Positions 17,493 through 26,000 of a stretch of 64,000 bases of DNA are shown in pieces. The translations under genes and the position numbers were made by a program. How positions within the stretch are numbered: position 1 is the first letter of the stretch; the number at the start of each line of letters is the position of its first letter. Under the pieces are notes generated by a model. It had not been told where the DNA came from. It worked only from the letters and a program-made list of their open reading frames with translations, and did no database searches. Origin of the DNA: Bacteroidaceae bacterium (lineage in GTDB: Bacteria; Bacteroidota; Bacteroidia; Bacteroidales; Bacteroidaceae); the NCBI GenBank assembly GCA_017621515.1, contig JAGASY010000109.1, positions 22,015 through 86,014 of the forward strand. The letters are read 5' to 3'.

Positions 17493-18641
17493 ATGAAAAA
17501 GTTAATGATTGCGCTGGCTTTTGCCGGTCTGGGTACTGCTGCTAATGCACAGACTACCTCAATTGAAACTCCTTCAAAGTACACTGTTGCTACAAACTCA
17601 TTCTGGAGCAACTGGTATATCCAAGTTGGTGTTGACATGTCATTACAGAATCCTTATGGCAAGGATTTCGCTGATGTTTTCCCTAACGGAAAATCTTTCG
17701 GTGCAAATCTTGCTATTGGAAAGTGGTTTACTCCGGGTATCGGTGTTCGCGGTAAGGTGAATTGGGAGAATGGTCTTCTTCAGGCAAACCGTCCTCATAA
17801 TTTCTGGACTGCAGACGGTGACAAGGGTGGATACCTTGGCATATACTTCGATACTCAGTTCAATCTCAGCAACCTGTTCTGCGGTTACAATGAAAATCGT
17901 GTATGGAATTTGATTGCATATCCTCGTATGGGAGTTATCCGCAACTATGAGAACGGTAACTATACTCCGGCTCTTGGTGTAGGTCTTGAAAATACATGGA
18001 AGGTGAGCAAGCTTGTCAATATCTATCTTGATGCTGCATACACATTCACAACTGGTGGTTATTCTGTAGTTGATAACGACCGCAGCAGCACACATACAAA
18101 CGGTATTCTTTCTGTTGACCTTGGTGTTCAGTTCAACCTCGGAAAGAGCAACTGGACAAAGGCTGTATCTGTAGATGCTTACAATGCACTTGCTGCTTCA
18201 AGCGAAGAGGCTCTTGCTAAGCTTCGTTCGGACCTCGATGCAGAGCGCAGAAGAAACAAGGACCTTCAGGCTCAGCTTGCTAAGGCTCCTAAGAACACAG
18301 CTGCTGCAACTCAGACTGTAATTGCAAGTGCTGCTTCTTCTGTATTCTTCAACATCAATTCTTCTAAGATTGTTTCTAAGAAGGATCTTATCAACCTTGA
18401 GGCTGTGGCTGCTGCTGCAAAGAACTCTAATGCCAAGGTTGTCGTAACAGGTACAGCTGATAGCAAGACTGGTTCTTCTGCTTACAACCAGAAGCTTTCT
18501 GAGGCTCGTGCTAAGGCTGTGGCTGATGAACTCGTTAACTTGGGTGTTAGCCGCGATAAGATCGAAGTTAAGGGTATTGGTGGTGTTAATGACGTAACTC
18601 CGTATAACCTTAACCGTCGTGCAATCGTTGAGTTGAGATAA
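17493..18641 (+). CDS. OmpA-family outer membrane protein
   Basis: 382 residues from ATG 17493, which opens the signal peptide MKKLMIALAFAGLGTAANAQ; the frame extends upstream but only into leader sequence. An eight-stranded barrel-like region (about 35-235) is followed by a short coiled coil (about 245-280: 'LAKLRSDLDAERRRNKDLQAQLAK') and an OmpA C-terminal peptidoglycan-binding domain (about 300-382: 'VFFNINSSKI', 'QKLSEARAKAVADELVNLGVS', 'NLNRRAIVEL'). It anchors the outer membrane to the cell wall. A second OmpA protein is encoded at 29666-30838. Confidence 0.93.
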   Translation: MKKLMIALAFAGLGTAANAQTTSIETPSKYTVATNSFWSNWYIQVGVDMSLQNPYGKDFADVFPNGKSFGANLAIGKWFTPGIGVRGKVNWENGLLQANRPHNFWTADGDKGGYLGIYFDTQFNLSNLFCGYNENRVWNLIAYPRMGVIRNYENGNYTPALGVGLENTWKVSKLVNIYLDAAYTFTTGGYSVVDNDRSSTHTNGILSVDLGVQFNLGKSNWTKAVSVDAYNALAASSEEALAKLRSDLDAERRRNKDLQAQLAKAPKNTAAATQTVIASAASSVFFNINSSKIVSKKDLINLEAVAAAAKNSNAKVVVTGTADSKTGSSAYNQKLSEARAKAVADELVNLGVSRDKIEVKGIGGVNDVTPYNLNRRAIVELR

Positions 18642-18706
18642 TTAAGCATGTGAGAAAGTAAGGTAGTATGGTCTTCATACCGATTTACTGACTCGCTAAT
18701 AATATA

Positions 18707-18741
18707 AGTCGTCTGGCTCTTTTTTGAGTCAGACGACTTTT
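18707..18741 (+). terminator. Terminator after the OmpA gene
   Basis: AAGTCGTCTGGCTC pairs with GAGTCAGACGACTT around TTTTTT, one mismatch, then a T-run. Confidence 0.85.
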
Positions 18742-18870
18742 TTCGGCTGTTTTTTTACCTGTCTTGTAAAAAATATATTGAAAATCTTTTGCTGTAATAT
18801 AAAAAAAGTGTACCTTTGCAACGCTTTAGAAAAAGGGCTTGGCGGAGTTCCTGTAAAAAGAGCTTTATGA

Positions 18871-18943
18871 CGGGGTATAGCGCAGTTGGTAGCGTTCCTG
18901 GTTTGGGACCAGGCGGTCGCGTGTTCGAGTCACGCTGCCCCGA
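18871..18943 (+). tRNA. tRNA-Pro (TGG)
   Basis: The acceptor stem CGGGGTA pairs with TGCCCCG; the anticodon stem CCTGG/CCAGG encloses TTTGGGA, anticodon TGG. The T loop TTCGAGT is present. CCA is not encoded. It is identical to the next tRNA. Confidence 0.93.
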
Positions 18944-18986
18944 CATATTAGCATAGTGATAGTGCCAAGTTAACGTCAGAGGCATC

Positions 18987-19059
18987 CGGGGTATAGCGCA
19001 GTTGGTAGCGTTCCTGGTTTGGGACCAGGCGGTCGCGTGTTCGAGTCACGCTGCCCCGA
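18987..19059 (+). tRNA. tRNA-Pro (TGG), second identical copy
   Basis: All 73 bases equal those of the copy at 18871-18943. The two lie 43 bp apart in tandem, so they are a recent duplication or are kept identical by gene conversion. Confidence 0.93.
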
Positions 19060-19069
19060 CAAAATTCAA

Positions 19070-19144
19070 GGGTGTTTAGCTCAGCTGGTTCAGAGCATCT
19101 GCCTTACAAGCAGAGGGTCGGCGGTTCGAATCCGTCAACACCCA
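19070..19144 (+). tRNA. tRNA-Val (TAC)
   Basis: Acceptor GGGTGTT/AACACCC, anticodon stem TCTGC/GCAGA with loop CTTACAA (anticodon TAC), T arm with GGTTCGAATCC. It follows the two tRNA-Pro genes and probably shares their transcript. Confidence 0.93.
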
Positions 19145-19602
19145 CTATAATAAGAGTGGATTAGATGTAAATCTGGTTCACTCTTTTTTTTGTAAGATGT
19201 TAGGTAAGCCTTGTGGGTGTGGATATGTCTTTCTTTGTTGTGGGCAGCGGATTTTGATGTGGTTGCAGCTTGGCATAAATTTGGAAGTAAATCTTTTGAA
19301 AACTATTGATGCTTTCGGCTCTTTGAGTGGTGGACCCAACCTTTTCTACTGGTGTAGGCTGAAGTGAACTTCTGCTTAATATCGCGCTTCAAGGAGGGAA
19401 AAAATCAGTTGTCTGCCGTGTTTTGTTCAAATCTGTATATGGGCAAAATAAAATGAATGTTAATTTAGTGTTAAATGTATTAGGTTTTAGGTGTTGTTGG
19501 ATATAAATACTTAAATTTGCCGAAAAATAGAGCGTATTGGTGGAGGATTAAAAGGGGATTTGCTTCCACGTAGAATGAAGTATTTGTGTAAATCCCTTGT
19601 AG
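19145..19602 (+). other. Interval between the tRNA operon and the YjbH operon
   Basis: It contains the tRNA terminator (19152-19191) and, near its end, a -7 box TAAATTTG (19512-19519) that could serve the YjbH operon with a leader of about 80 nt. The remaining 300 bp show no gene or repeat I can recognise. Confidence 0.5.
19152..19191 (+). terminator. Terminator of the tRNA operon
   Basis: AAGAGTG pairs with CACTCTT and is followed directly by a run of seven T. Confidence 0.8.
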
Positions 19603-20358
19603 ATGTGTAAGATAAGAGTGAAGGATTGTAGCTTTTTTTGTTTGGAATTGTATATAAAAACAGTTTTAATAACGATTGCAATGTTTGCTGCATGTTCGAT
19701 ATGCAGAGCACAACAGTTGTTGGGGACTTCGGGATTAATGAATGTTCCTACTGCTGAAATGTATGCTTCGGGGACATTCAAGGGAGGTGCAAGTCTTGTG
19801 CAGAAAGAATTGCTTTCTGATAGATTCAACTATAACACCGGCATATATTATATCGATTTTACTCCTTTTTCATTCATGGAAATAACTTTTAGAGAAACTT
19901 TGTTGAAAACTCGCAAAGGAGATAAAACGGGGTTCTATCAGCAGGATAGATCTACGACTTTACGTTTGCGTCCACTCAAAGAGAAAGAGGGGCGGTGGTT
20001 TCCTTCTGTTGTACTTGGAGTGAATGATATATATTCTGATCATGGTGCCAGTAACTATGCTGCGGTTTATGGAGTTGTTACCAAGAACTTACTTCTTGGA
20101 AAGGTTGGGACGCTGGATGTGACCGCTGGGTTTGCAAAGGCTTTTGATGAAGGTGATGCGTATGACGGAGTACTTGGCGGAGTTCGTTTTACACCTGCTG
20201 CAGTGAAGAATGCGAGTGTTATGGCAGAGTATGATACGCGTGGTTTTAATATAGGTGCGTCAGTTCTTCTGTTTAAGCATCTTAATCTGATGTGTTTTAC
20301 TCGTGAGTTTACCGGTGTGTGTGCCGGAATTAGCTATCAATATACAATAAGATATTAG
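19603..20358 (+). CDS. YjbH-like outer membrane protein, N-terminal half
   Basis: 251 residues. A signal-like hydrophobic stretch ends SICRAQ, then 'LLGTSGLMNVPTAEMYASGTFKGGASL', the typical opening of YjbH proteins, followed by beta-rich strands ending in 'ISYQYTIRY'. In Proteobacteria YjbH is a large outer membrane protein linked to exopolysaccharide. Here the family appears split into two genes, this one and the next, 4 bp apart. The start is uncertain: the ATG at 19603 leaves a long N-region, and a TTG at about 19648 would give a neater signal peptide. Confidence 0.72.
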   Translation: MCKIRVKDCSFFCLELYIKTVLITIAMFAACSICRAQQLLGTSGLMNVPTAEMYASGTFKGGASLVQKELLSDRFNYNTGIYYIDFTPFSFMEITFRETLLKTRKGDKTGFYQQDRSTTLRLRPLKEKEGRWFPSVVLGVNDIYSDHGASNYAAVYGVVTKNLLLGKVGTLDVTAGFAKAFDEGDAYDGVLGGVRFTPAAVKNASVMAEYDTRGFNIGASVLLFKHLNLMCFTREFTGVCAGISYQYTIRY

Positions 20359-20362
20359 TTGC

Positions 20363-21568
20363 ATGATATATAGATTGATAATCATATTGGCATTTGTTCT
20401 GAATGTGGCAGTAGGCTATGCAGCGAATGATGCGATAGTTGATTCGGCTCATTCTTTGAAGGACATGGGCTTTGAGAATGTCAGGGTGAGGGTTGTTGAT
20501 GGTGTGGTGTATGCTGCTGTGGAGGCAACAGCCTATCGTGGTACTTTTAGAGGGGCTGGTGTTGCTTTGAACAAACTTGCTGCCGATTTTCCTGATGCGA
20601 CAAGTTTTGAACTTGTCATCCTTGAATATAAAGTGCCGGAAGTTCATGTACATGCGGTAAAGGATTATGATAAGTGGACTGTTGGTGTTGATTATGCTGT
20701 TGGCAGTGTGATGGATAATTTGAAGATGGCGGAACAACAGGGTAGTTCGACTGGTAAAGTTGATGTGACATTTTATCCGATGGTTTCTATTGACAATCAT
20801 CGTTTTGATAAGTTGTGCGAATATCTGGTATGTCTTGCACCTTCGTTTGAAACAACGCTATGGAAGGGAAATAGGGTGACTGTTCAGCCGATATTCCCTG
20901 TGGCGGGTAATGTGGCAAAAGGTAGTTCTGACACTTATGTACATTTGGGTGTGGCAAGTCTTCAACAGAGATTCCTGAACTCTGATAGATGGTATGGCGA
21001 TATTGCCGGAGGATTTTTTCTCTATGATAGGGTAGGAGCACATGCCAGACTCGGATATAAGGCAAATAAGAATTTGGGCTTAACTCTGCAATTGGGATTG
21101 ACAGGGGATGCGTATGTAGATGGTGATGGATACAATGTATCTAAGCCGGACAGATTCAATTTTATGCTGAAAGCAGATTATTATGAACCGAACACAAGAC
21201 TACAGTGCAGTCTTTCTGCCGGGCGATTTGTGTACGGTGATTATGGTGCCAGACTTGATTGTACGCGTCATTTTGGTGAATATGCAATAGGGCTTTATGG
21301 AATACTTACCGGTGGAGAGCATAATGCGGGTTTCCATTTTGCAATTCCGTTCGGAGGGCGAAGCCAAAAAAGAAAGGGTGCATTGCGCTTGCGTCTGCCT
21401 CAGTATTTTGACTGGGAATATAGCATGGTTTCATACTATAAATATTCTTTTGAGAAGATGGGACAGGAATATGAGGATCGTCCAGATAAGAATCGCTCGG
21501 CGCATTATTGGCAAGCCAGGTACATTGAACAATATCTGCAAAAGTTCTTGGATGGACAGATGAAATAA
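20363..21568 (+). CDS. YjbH-like outer membrane protein, C-terminal half
   Basis: 401 residues with a signal peptide (MIYRLIIILAFVLNVAVGYA). About residues 25-100 form a small alpha/beta domain ('LKDMGFENVRVRVVDGVVYAAVE'), like the domain that precedes the second barrel in full-length YjbH. The rest is beta-barrel-like, with alternating aromatic strands and 'YSMVSYYKYSFEKMG' near the end. It follows its partner with a 4-bp gap, so the two products probably work together in the outer membrane. Confidence 0.72.
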   Translation: MIYRLIIILAFVLNVAVGYAANDAIVDSAHSLKDMGFENVRVRVVDGVVYAAVEATAYRGTFRGAGVALNKLAADFPDATSFELVILEYKVPEVHVHAVKDYDKWTVGVDYAVGSVMDNLKMAEQQGSSTGKVDVTFYPMVSIDNHRFDKLCEYLVCLAPSFETTLWKGNRVTVQPIFPVAGNVAKGSSDTYVHLGVASLQQRFLNSDRWYGDIAGGFFLYDRVGAHARLGYKANKNLGLTLQLGLTGDAYVDGDGYNVSKPDRFNFMLKADYYEPNTRLQCSLSAGRFVYGDYGARLDCTRHFGEYAIGLYGILTGGEHNAGFHFAIPFGGRSQKRKGALRLRLPQYFDWEYSMVSYYKYSFEKMGQEYEDRPDKNRSAHYWQARYIEQYLQKFLDGQMK

Positions 21569-21630
21569 TATGATTGGTTAAATGTGGATTAGAGTTAAAT
21601 TTTTTATATTATCAACAAATTCAAAATGTT

Positions 21631-22737
21631 ATGAGAAAAATTAATTTTCTTTTTGGAGTTCTTGCTGTAGCAGCAACTGGACTCTTGAGTTCTTGCGATT
21701 GGAGTGATAACGATGAGGATCCAAATGTGATAGTACCTTCTTTGGGAGGAAACACATTGGTTGTAAATGCTAATGTTAATGCTTCATTTAAAGTTGAAGG
21801 TCAGACACCACAGAATGGAACTACAGCAACATTCGCAGTTTCTGGCGATAAGGCTATTGTTGAAGTTTCAGCAGCTGGCTATTTGACACAGAATGTAGAA
21901 GTAAACTTCGGTGAGAACACCATGATGAACGTAGATGTTCAGTTGGTAAAGGCTTCTACTAATGCGAAGACACAGGAAGAAGCTAAGAATGGTACACTGG
22001 TAGAGAATGACGAAGCGAATCAGGATGCTACAGATATTGAAGCTTCAATTTCAGTTCCTGCTAATGTAGAAATCTCAAATGTAGAAGCTACTGCTCTTTT
22101 CAGCGTTGTTGCATTTACTCCAGCTGCAGTTGGTGCTCAGAATGTAAATCAGGGCGCGGAAGTTTCTGTTCCTGCTTTGTCTCTTAATTGTGAACCTTCT
22201 GGAGCAAAATTTGATGGCGCGCCTGTAACTCTGACAGCTACAGCTGCTGATGCAGCAGGTTGTTTGGTTGCTTGTGTAAATGGAGGCGAATCTGTAAATG
22301 CTACTGTAAACGGAAACTCTGTGTCAGCTAAAGTTACTCATTTCTCAGTATGGTCATTCGTCTTGAAGGCAACAGTTGAGAATGTTCAGTCTGGAGAAGA
22401 TGTAATCAAGAAGGGTTCTGTTCTTTTGTCTAATGGCAAGAGCACTATTTCTTACACTCAGAAGTTTGGTTTTGAAGCATCAGATGTTCAGAATGGTGGC
22501 TTGATTTCTAACTTCCTTGTTAATCAGTTTGGTAAGGCAGGTAGCATTAACAAGTCTGTTGAAATCTCTGCTGACAAGGCTGGTTCTGCTGACTATACTG
22601 TAAAGCAGAATGTGAAGACTTATACATTCAAATCTGGTGACAGAAGATTTATTGCAAAGGTTTATGGTAAAGTAACTGTAACAATCGACCGCAAAACAAC
22701 TGATACATCTGGTCACTCAGGTGGTACAGGTAAATAA
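21631..22737 (+). CDS. Lipoprotein with beta-sandwich-like repeats, YjbH operon
   Basis: 368 residues from ATG 21631. Signal with lipobox LLSSC, then an acidic spacer (DWSDNDEDPN). The mature part is Val/Ala/Thr/Asn-rich. The first domain ('VVNANVNASFKVEGQTPQNGTTATFAVSGDKAIVEV') looks like a carboxypeptidase-regulatory or PEGA-like fold. Later parts are beta-rich and the tail is Gly/Ser/Thr. I do not recognise a named family. It lies 62 bp after the YjbH pair and is followed by a strong terminator, so it is probably the third gene of that operon. Confidence 0.7.
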   Translation: MRKINFLFGVLAVAATGLLSSCDWSDNDEDPNVIVPSLGGNTLVVNANVNASFKVEGQTPQNGTTATFAVSGDKAIVEVSAAGYLTQNVEVNFGENTMMNVDVQLVKASTNAKTQEEAKNGTLVENDEANQDATDIEASISVPANVEISNVEATALFSVVAFTPAAVGAQNVNQGAEVSVPALSLNCEPSGAKFDGAPVTLTATAADAAGCLVACVNGGESVNATVNGNSVSAKVTHFSVWSFVLKATVENVQSGEDVIKKGSVLLSNGKSTISYTQKFGFEASDVQNGGLISNFLVNQFGKAGSINKSVEISADKAGSADYTVKQNVKTYTFKSGDRRFIAKVYGKVTVTIDRKTTDTSGHSGGTGK

Positions 22738-22779
22738 TATTTCCGACTACTTTAGAGACTTCATAAAGTCTTTGCGAAA

Positions 22780-22828
22780 ATAGAGAAAGGGAGGGGTATG
22801 CTATAAAGCGTATCTCTCCTTTCTCTAT
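22780..22828 (+). terminator. Terminator after the YjbH operon
   Basis: ATAGAGAAAGGGAG and GGGTATGC pair with GCGTATC and TCTCCTTTCTCTAT across a small loop, with one bulge. Confidence 0.75.
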
Positions 22829-22915
22829 ATATGGATATTTTGATTTTATTTGTATGGATATTTCGGTAGAAGATGATAAAATGTTATTTTTGCAATATAA
22901 TAAAGATTGGCATTT

Positions 22916-23254
22916 ATGAAGAAAAACGATTGGAAAGACCGTCTTGGAATGGTATATTCAACAAATAAAGACTTTAGTTTTGAGTATGAGGATTCAGACG
23001 AAGCGGAAACCTTACCAAAGGCTCAACAGCGTTTGCGGGTAAACATAGAGAAAAACGGCAGAAACGGAAAGACCGTGACTTTGGTCAAAGGCTTTGTCGG
23101 TAGGGATGAAGATTTAAAAGACTTGTCCAAGATACTGAAAGTGAAATGTGGAGTTGGAGGTACTGCAAAGGATCGTGAGATTGTTATTCAAGGCGATTTC
23201 AAGACGAGGGTTATAGAGTTGCTTCGTGCAGATGGGTATTCAAACACTAAATAG
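22916..23254 (+). CDS. SUI1/eIF1-like translation factor (YciH family)
   Basis: 112 residues. The SUI1 fold is seen in 'QQRLRVNIEKNGRNGKTVTLVKGFVGRDEDLKDLSKILKVKCGVGGTAKDREIVIQGDF', including the conserved 'KCGVGGT.K...I..QGD' signature. Bacterial members resemble eukaryotic eIF1 and bind the 30S subunit; their cellular role is not settled. The TTG three codons upstream is ignored in favour of the ATG. A -7 box TATTTTTG lies at 22885-22892, leaving a leader of about 15 nt. Confidence 0.9.
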   Translation: MKKNDWKDRLGMVYSTNKDFSFEYEDSDEAETLPKAQQRLRVNIEKNGRNGKTVTLVKGFVGRDEDLKDLSKILKVKCGVGGTAKDREIVIQGDFKTRVIELLRADGYSNTK

Positions 23255-23286
23255 CTAACATTCTGCTGATAGTACTGTCAATAACT

Positions 23287-23295
23287 TGTGGATAA
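23287..23295 (-). promoter_or_regulatory. Perfect DnaA box before parA
   Basis: TTATCCACA on the minus strand, 150 bp before parA. A single copy, with no cluster around it, so not an origin by itself. Confidence 0.4.
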
Positions 23296-23441
23296 AAAAA
23301 ATACTAAAACGATAATAGTCCCATAGAAAAGCAGTACCTTTGCCATTATGAAAATGTGTGGTCATGTTTTTGAGTCTTGTATTTCATGAACATACTGACA
23401 TAGCATGATATTGTAAAATTGAATGGACAAATAGAACTTTT

Positions 23442-24218
23442 ATGGGTAAAATCATTGCATTGGCTAATCAGAAGGGTGGTGTCGGTAAGACAACTACTGC
23501 CATAAATTTGGCTGCTTCTATTGCTACGCTTGAAAAGAAGGTGCTTGTTGTGGATGCGGATCCGCAAGCAAATGCATCGTCTGGGCTTGGAGTGGATATA
23601 CAGCAAGTTGATACTTCCATTTATGACTGTATTATAAGCAATGTGGATCCTCATGAGGCTATTTATACTTCAGATATAGATGGACTTGATATTATTCCAA
23701 GCCATATTGATCTTGTAGGTGCGGAAATAGAGATGCTTAATATTGACGGTCGTGAGAAGGTGTTGAAGCGGGTGCTTGACCCTTTGCGTAAAGAGTATGA
23801 TTATATATTCATAGATTGTTCTCCTTCATTGGGGCTTATAACGGTAAATTCTTTAAGTGCTGCTGATTCTGTGATTATTCCGGTACAATGTGAGTATTTT
23901 GCACTTGAAGGTATTAGTAAGCTTCTTAATACAATAAAAATCATAAAATCAAAACTTAATACTCATCTTGAAATTGAAGGTTTTTTGTTAACTATGTTTG
24001 ATTCACGATTACGTCTCGCTAATCAGATATATGAAGAAGTTAAACGGCATTTTCAGGAACTCGTATTTAAAACAGTTATACAACGTAATGTGAAACTGAG
24101 TGAGGCACCAAGTCATGGAGTTCCGTGTATTCTCTATGATGCTACATCAACAGGTGCTAAGAACTATATCGCTCTTGCGAAAGAAGTTGTAGGGCATGAT
24201 ATGGTGGAAAACAAATGA
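23442..24218 (+). CDS. parA: ParA/Soj chromosome partition ATPase
   Basis: 258 residues. Deviant Walker A '[12 protein letters not shown]' near the N-terminus, Walker A' '[17 protein letters not shown]', and Walker B-like '[16 protein letters not shown]'. This is the short chromosomal Soj type without an N-terminal HTH. It moves ParB-parS complexes by binding nucleoid DNA in the ATP state. parB follows after 15 bp. A TACCTTTG -7 box lies at 23335-23342. Confidence 0.97.
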   Translation: MGKIIALANQKGGVGKTTTAINLAASIATLEKKVLVVDADPQANASSGLGVDIQQVDTSIYDCIISNVDPHEAIYTSDIDGLDIIPSHIDLVGAEIEMLNIDGREKVLKRVLDPLRKEYDYIFIDCSPSLGLITVNSLSAADSVIIPVQCEYFALEGISKLLNTIKIIKSKLNTHLEIEGFLLTMFDSRLRLANQIYEEVKRHFQELVFKTVIQRNVKLSEAPSHGVPCILYDATSTGAKNYIALAKEVVGHDMVENK

Positions 24219-24233
24219 AAAGGAAAGTAAACT

Positions 24234-25115
24234 ATGGCTGTAAGAAAAAAATATAGTGCACTGGGTCGTGGACTTGATGCTTTAATTTCTACGGAAGATG
24301 TACATACGGAAGGGTCATCAACCATAAATGAGGTTGATATAAGTCTTATAGAGGCTAATCCTAATCAGCCTCGTCGTGAATTTGACGAGAATGCGTTGCG
24401 GGAACTGGCTGACTCCATTTCTGAGATAGGTATAATTCAGCCGGTTACCTTGCGTGAATTGAATAATGGGCATTATCAGATTATAGCTGGAGAACGCCGA
24501 TGGAGAGCATCGCAGTTGGCTGGACTAAGCAGCATTCCTGCATATATCCGTACTGCTGACGATGAAAATGTAATGGAAATGGCTCTGATTGAAAATATAC
24601 AACGTCAGGATCTTAATTCCATAGAAATTGCATTAGCATACCAGCATCTTATAGATCAATACGGACTTACTCAGGAAAAACTGAGTGAACGTGTCGGGAA
24701 GAAAAGAACAACTGTGGCTAATTATTTGCGATTACTGAAATTACCAGCACCAGTACAGGTTGCTTTGCAGAATCATGAGATTGATAATGGACATGCACGT
24801 GCACTGCTTGCTTTGGATGACCCGAAAGCACAAGTGAAACTTTTTAAGGAAATACAACAAAAGGGGTATTCTGTCAGGAAAGTTGAAGAGATTATAAAGA
24901 ACATCAACGAGGCGGGAGAGACAACGAAAACACCGAAGATAATTGCAGCTAAAGAACTTGATGAGGAATATGATGGACTTCGGAGGCAAATGGCGCAGAA
25001 TCTTGGAACTAAAGTGAAGGTAACATGTACTGCAAAAGGAGGAGGAAAAGTTTCTTTCTCTTTTGAGAATATAGATGAATTGCGTTATATTGTATCACTC
25101 TTACAATCTAAATAG
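24234..25115 (+). CDS. parB: ParB/Spo0J partition protein
   Basis: 293 residues. The CTP-binding domain shows 'NPNQPRREFDE', 'GERRWRASQLAG' and 'ALIENIQRQDLN'; a central helix-turn-helix reads 'LTQEKLSERVGKKRTTVANYLRLLKLP'. The C-terminal 40 residues form the dimer domain. It loads at parS and slides as a clamp. I looked for the parS palindrome (TGTTTCACGTGAAACA-like) in the window and did not find one. Confidence 0.97.
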   Translation: MAVRKKYSALGRGLDALISTEDVHTEGSSTINEVDISLIEANPNQPRREFDENALRELADSISEIGIIQPVTLRELNNGHYQIIAGERRWRASQLAGLSSIPAYIRTADDENVMEMALIENIQRQDLNSIEIALAYQHLIDQYGLTQEKLSERVGKKRTTVANYLRLLKLPAPVQVALQNHEIDNGHARALLALDDPKAQVKLFKEIQQKGYSVRKVEEIIKNINEAGETTKTPKIIAAKELDEEYDGLRRQMAQNLGTKVKVTCTAKGGGKVSFSFENIDELRYIVSLLQSK

Positions 25116-25127
25116 TATTTATTTTTT

Positions 25128-25943
25128 GTGATAGCAAAGATTTTTACATATAGAATTGGAATGGTATTGGGGATATTGATGTCTCTTGTTGCTGAGGTTT
25201 GTGCGCAAGATACATTGGCTTTGCCTGTTCCGAAAGCAAGGATTCATCGTGAAGGTGGGCTAAGTGCTTATCCTAAGACCGATAGTGTATATACGGCTGG
25301 CGCAGATGAGTATCTGTTTGCAGATTCTTTGCTGGCTGTGGATCTTGTAGATTCTCTTTCTCTTGGTGATGACTCTATTCATATAATTTCCTTGTTGAAG
25401 GATTCTGTGGATTTGTCTGTGAATTATTCTTTGAAAGAGAAATGGATTCCAGACCCTAAGAAGGCGATGTGGCTTGCTATTGTGTTTCCTGGTGGAGGGC
25501 AGATATACAATAAGAAATATTGGAAGTTACCGATTATTTATGGCGGTTTTGTCGGATGTATATATGCGCTTAATTGGAACAATACTATGTATCGTGACTA
25601 TTCACAAGCATATATTGATATTATGGATGATGATCCTAATACTAAAAGCTATGAGAACTTCATTCCTCCTTCTTATGATGTGAATCAAAACCTTACTCGT
25701 ATTCAGGATTTATTTAGAAGGAAGAAAAATTATTATCGGCGATATAGAGATTTGAGCCTCTTTTGTATGATTGGGGTTTATGTCTTATCAGTCATTGATG
25801 CTTATGTTGATGCGGAACTTTCAAGTTTTGATATTAGTCATGACTTAAGCATGAAAGTTAAACCTACGATAATAAATGAGAAGGGAAAGAGAAATAATCT
25901 GATGTCCAATTCTTATGGATTGCAGTGTAGTCTGCGTTTTTGA
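25128..25943 (+). CDS. DUF5683 membrane protein
   Basis: 271 residues. The GTG at 25128, 13 bp after parB, opens a good signal peptide (MIAKIFTYRIGMVLGILMSLVAEVCAQ). After an Asp/Ser-rich linker comes the DUF5683 core: 'PDPKKAMWLAIVFPGGGQIYNKKYWKLPIIYGG', a second hydrophobic segment, and 'YYRRYRDLSLFCMIGVYVLSVIDAYVDA'. Function is unknown. The gene stands between parAB and a lytic transglycosylase, an order I recall as common in Bacteroidales. Confidence 0.85.
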   Translation: MIAKIFTYRIGMVLGILMSLVAEVCAQDTLALPVPKARIHREGGLSAYPKTDSVYTAGADEYLFADSLLAVDLVDSLSLGDDSIHIISLLKDSVDLSVNYSLKEKWIPDPKKAMWLAIVFPGGGQIYNKKYWKLPIIYGGFVGCIYALNWNNTMYRDYSQAYIDIMDDDPNTKSYENFIPPSYDVNQNLTRIQDLFRRKKNYYRRYRDLSLFCMIGVYVLSVIDAYVDAELSSFDISHDLSMKVKPTIINEKGKRNNLMSNSYGLQCSLRF

Positions 25944-26000
25944 TTTTGACCTTTTATTTTTATGGAGTAGATTCTGAAAAATCTAGCAACCTTGTAATGA

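Noticed and set aside
18755..18985. Minus-strand 76-residue reading frame with 'GQRDSNTRPPGPKPGT'
   Set aside because: It is the antisense translation of the first tRNA-Pro gene, a well-known annotation artefact.
23281..23441. Chromosome origin
   Set aside because: Only one DnaA box, no dnaA or A+T-rich unwinding repeats, and no skew can be judged in the window.
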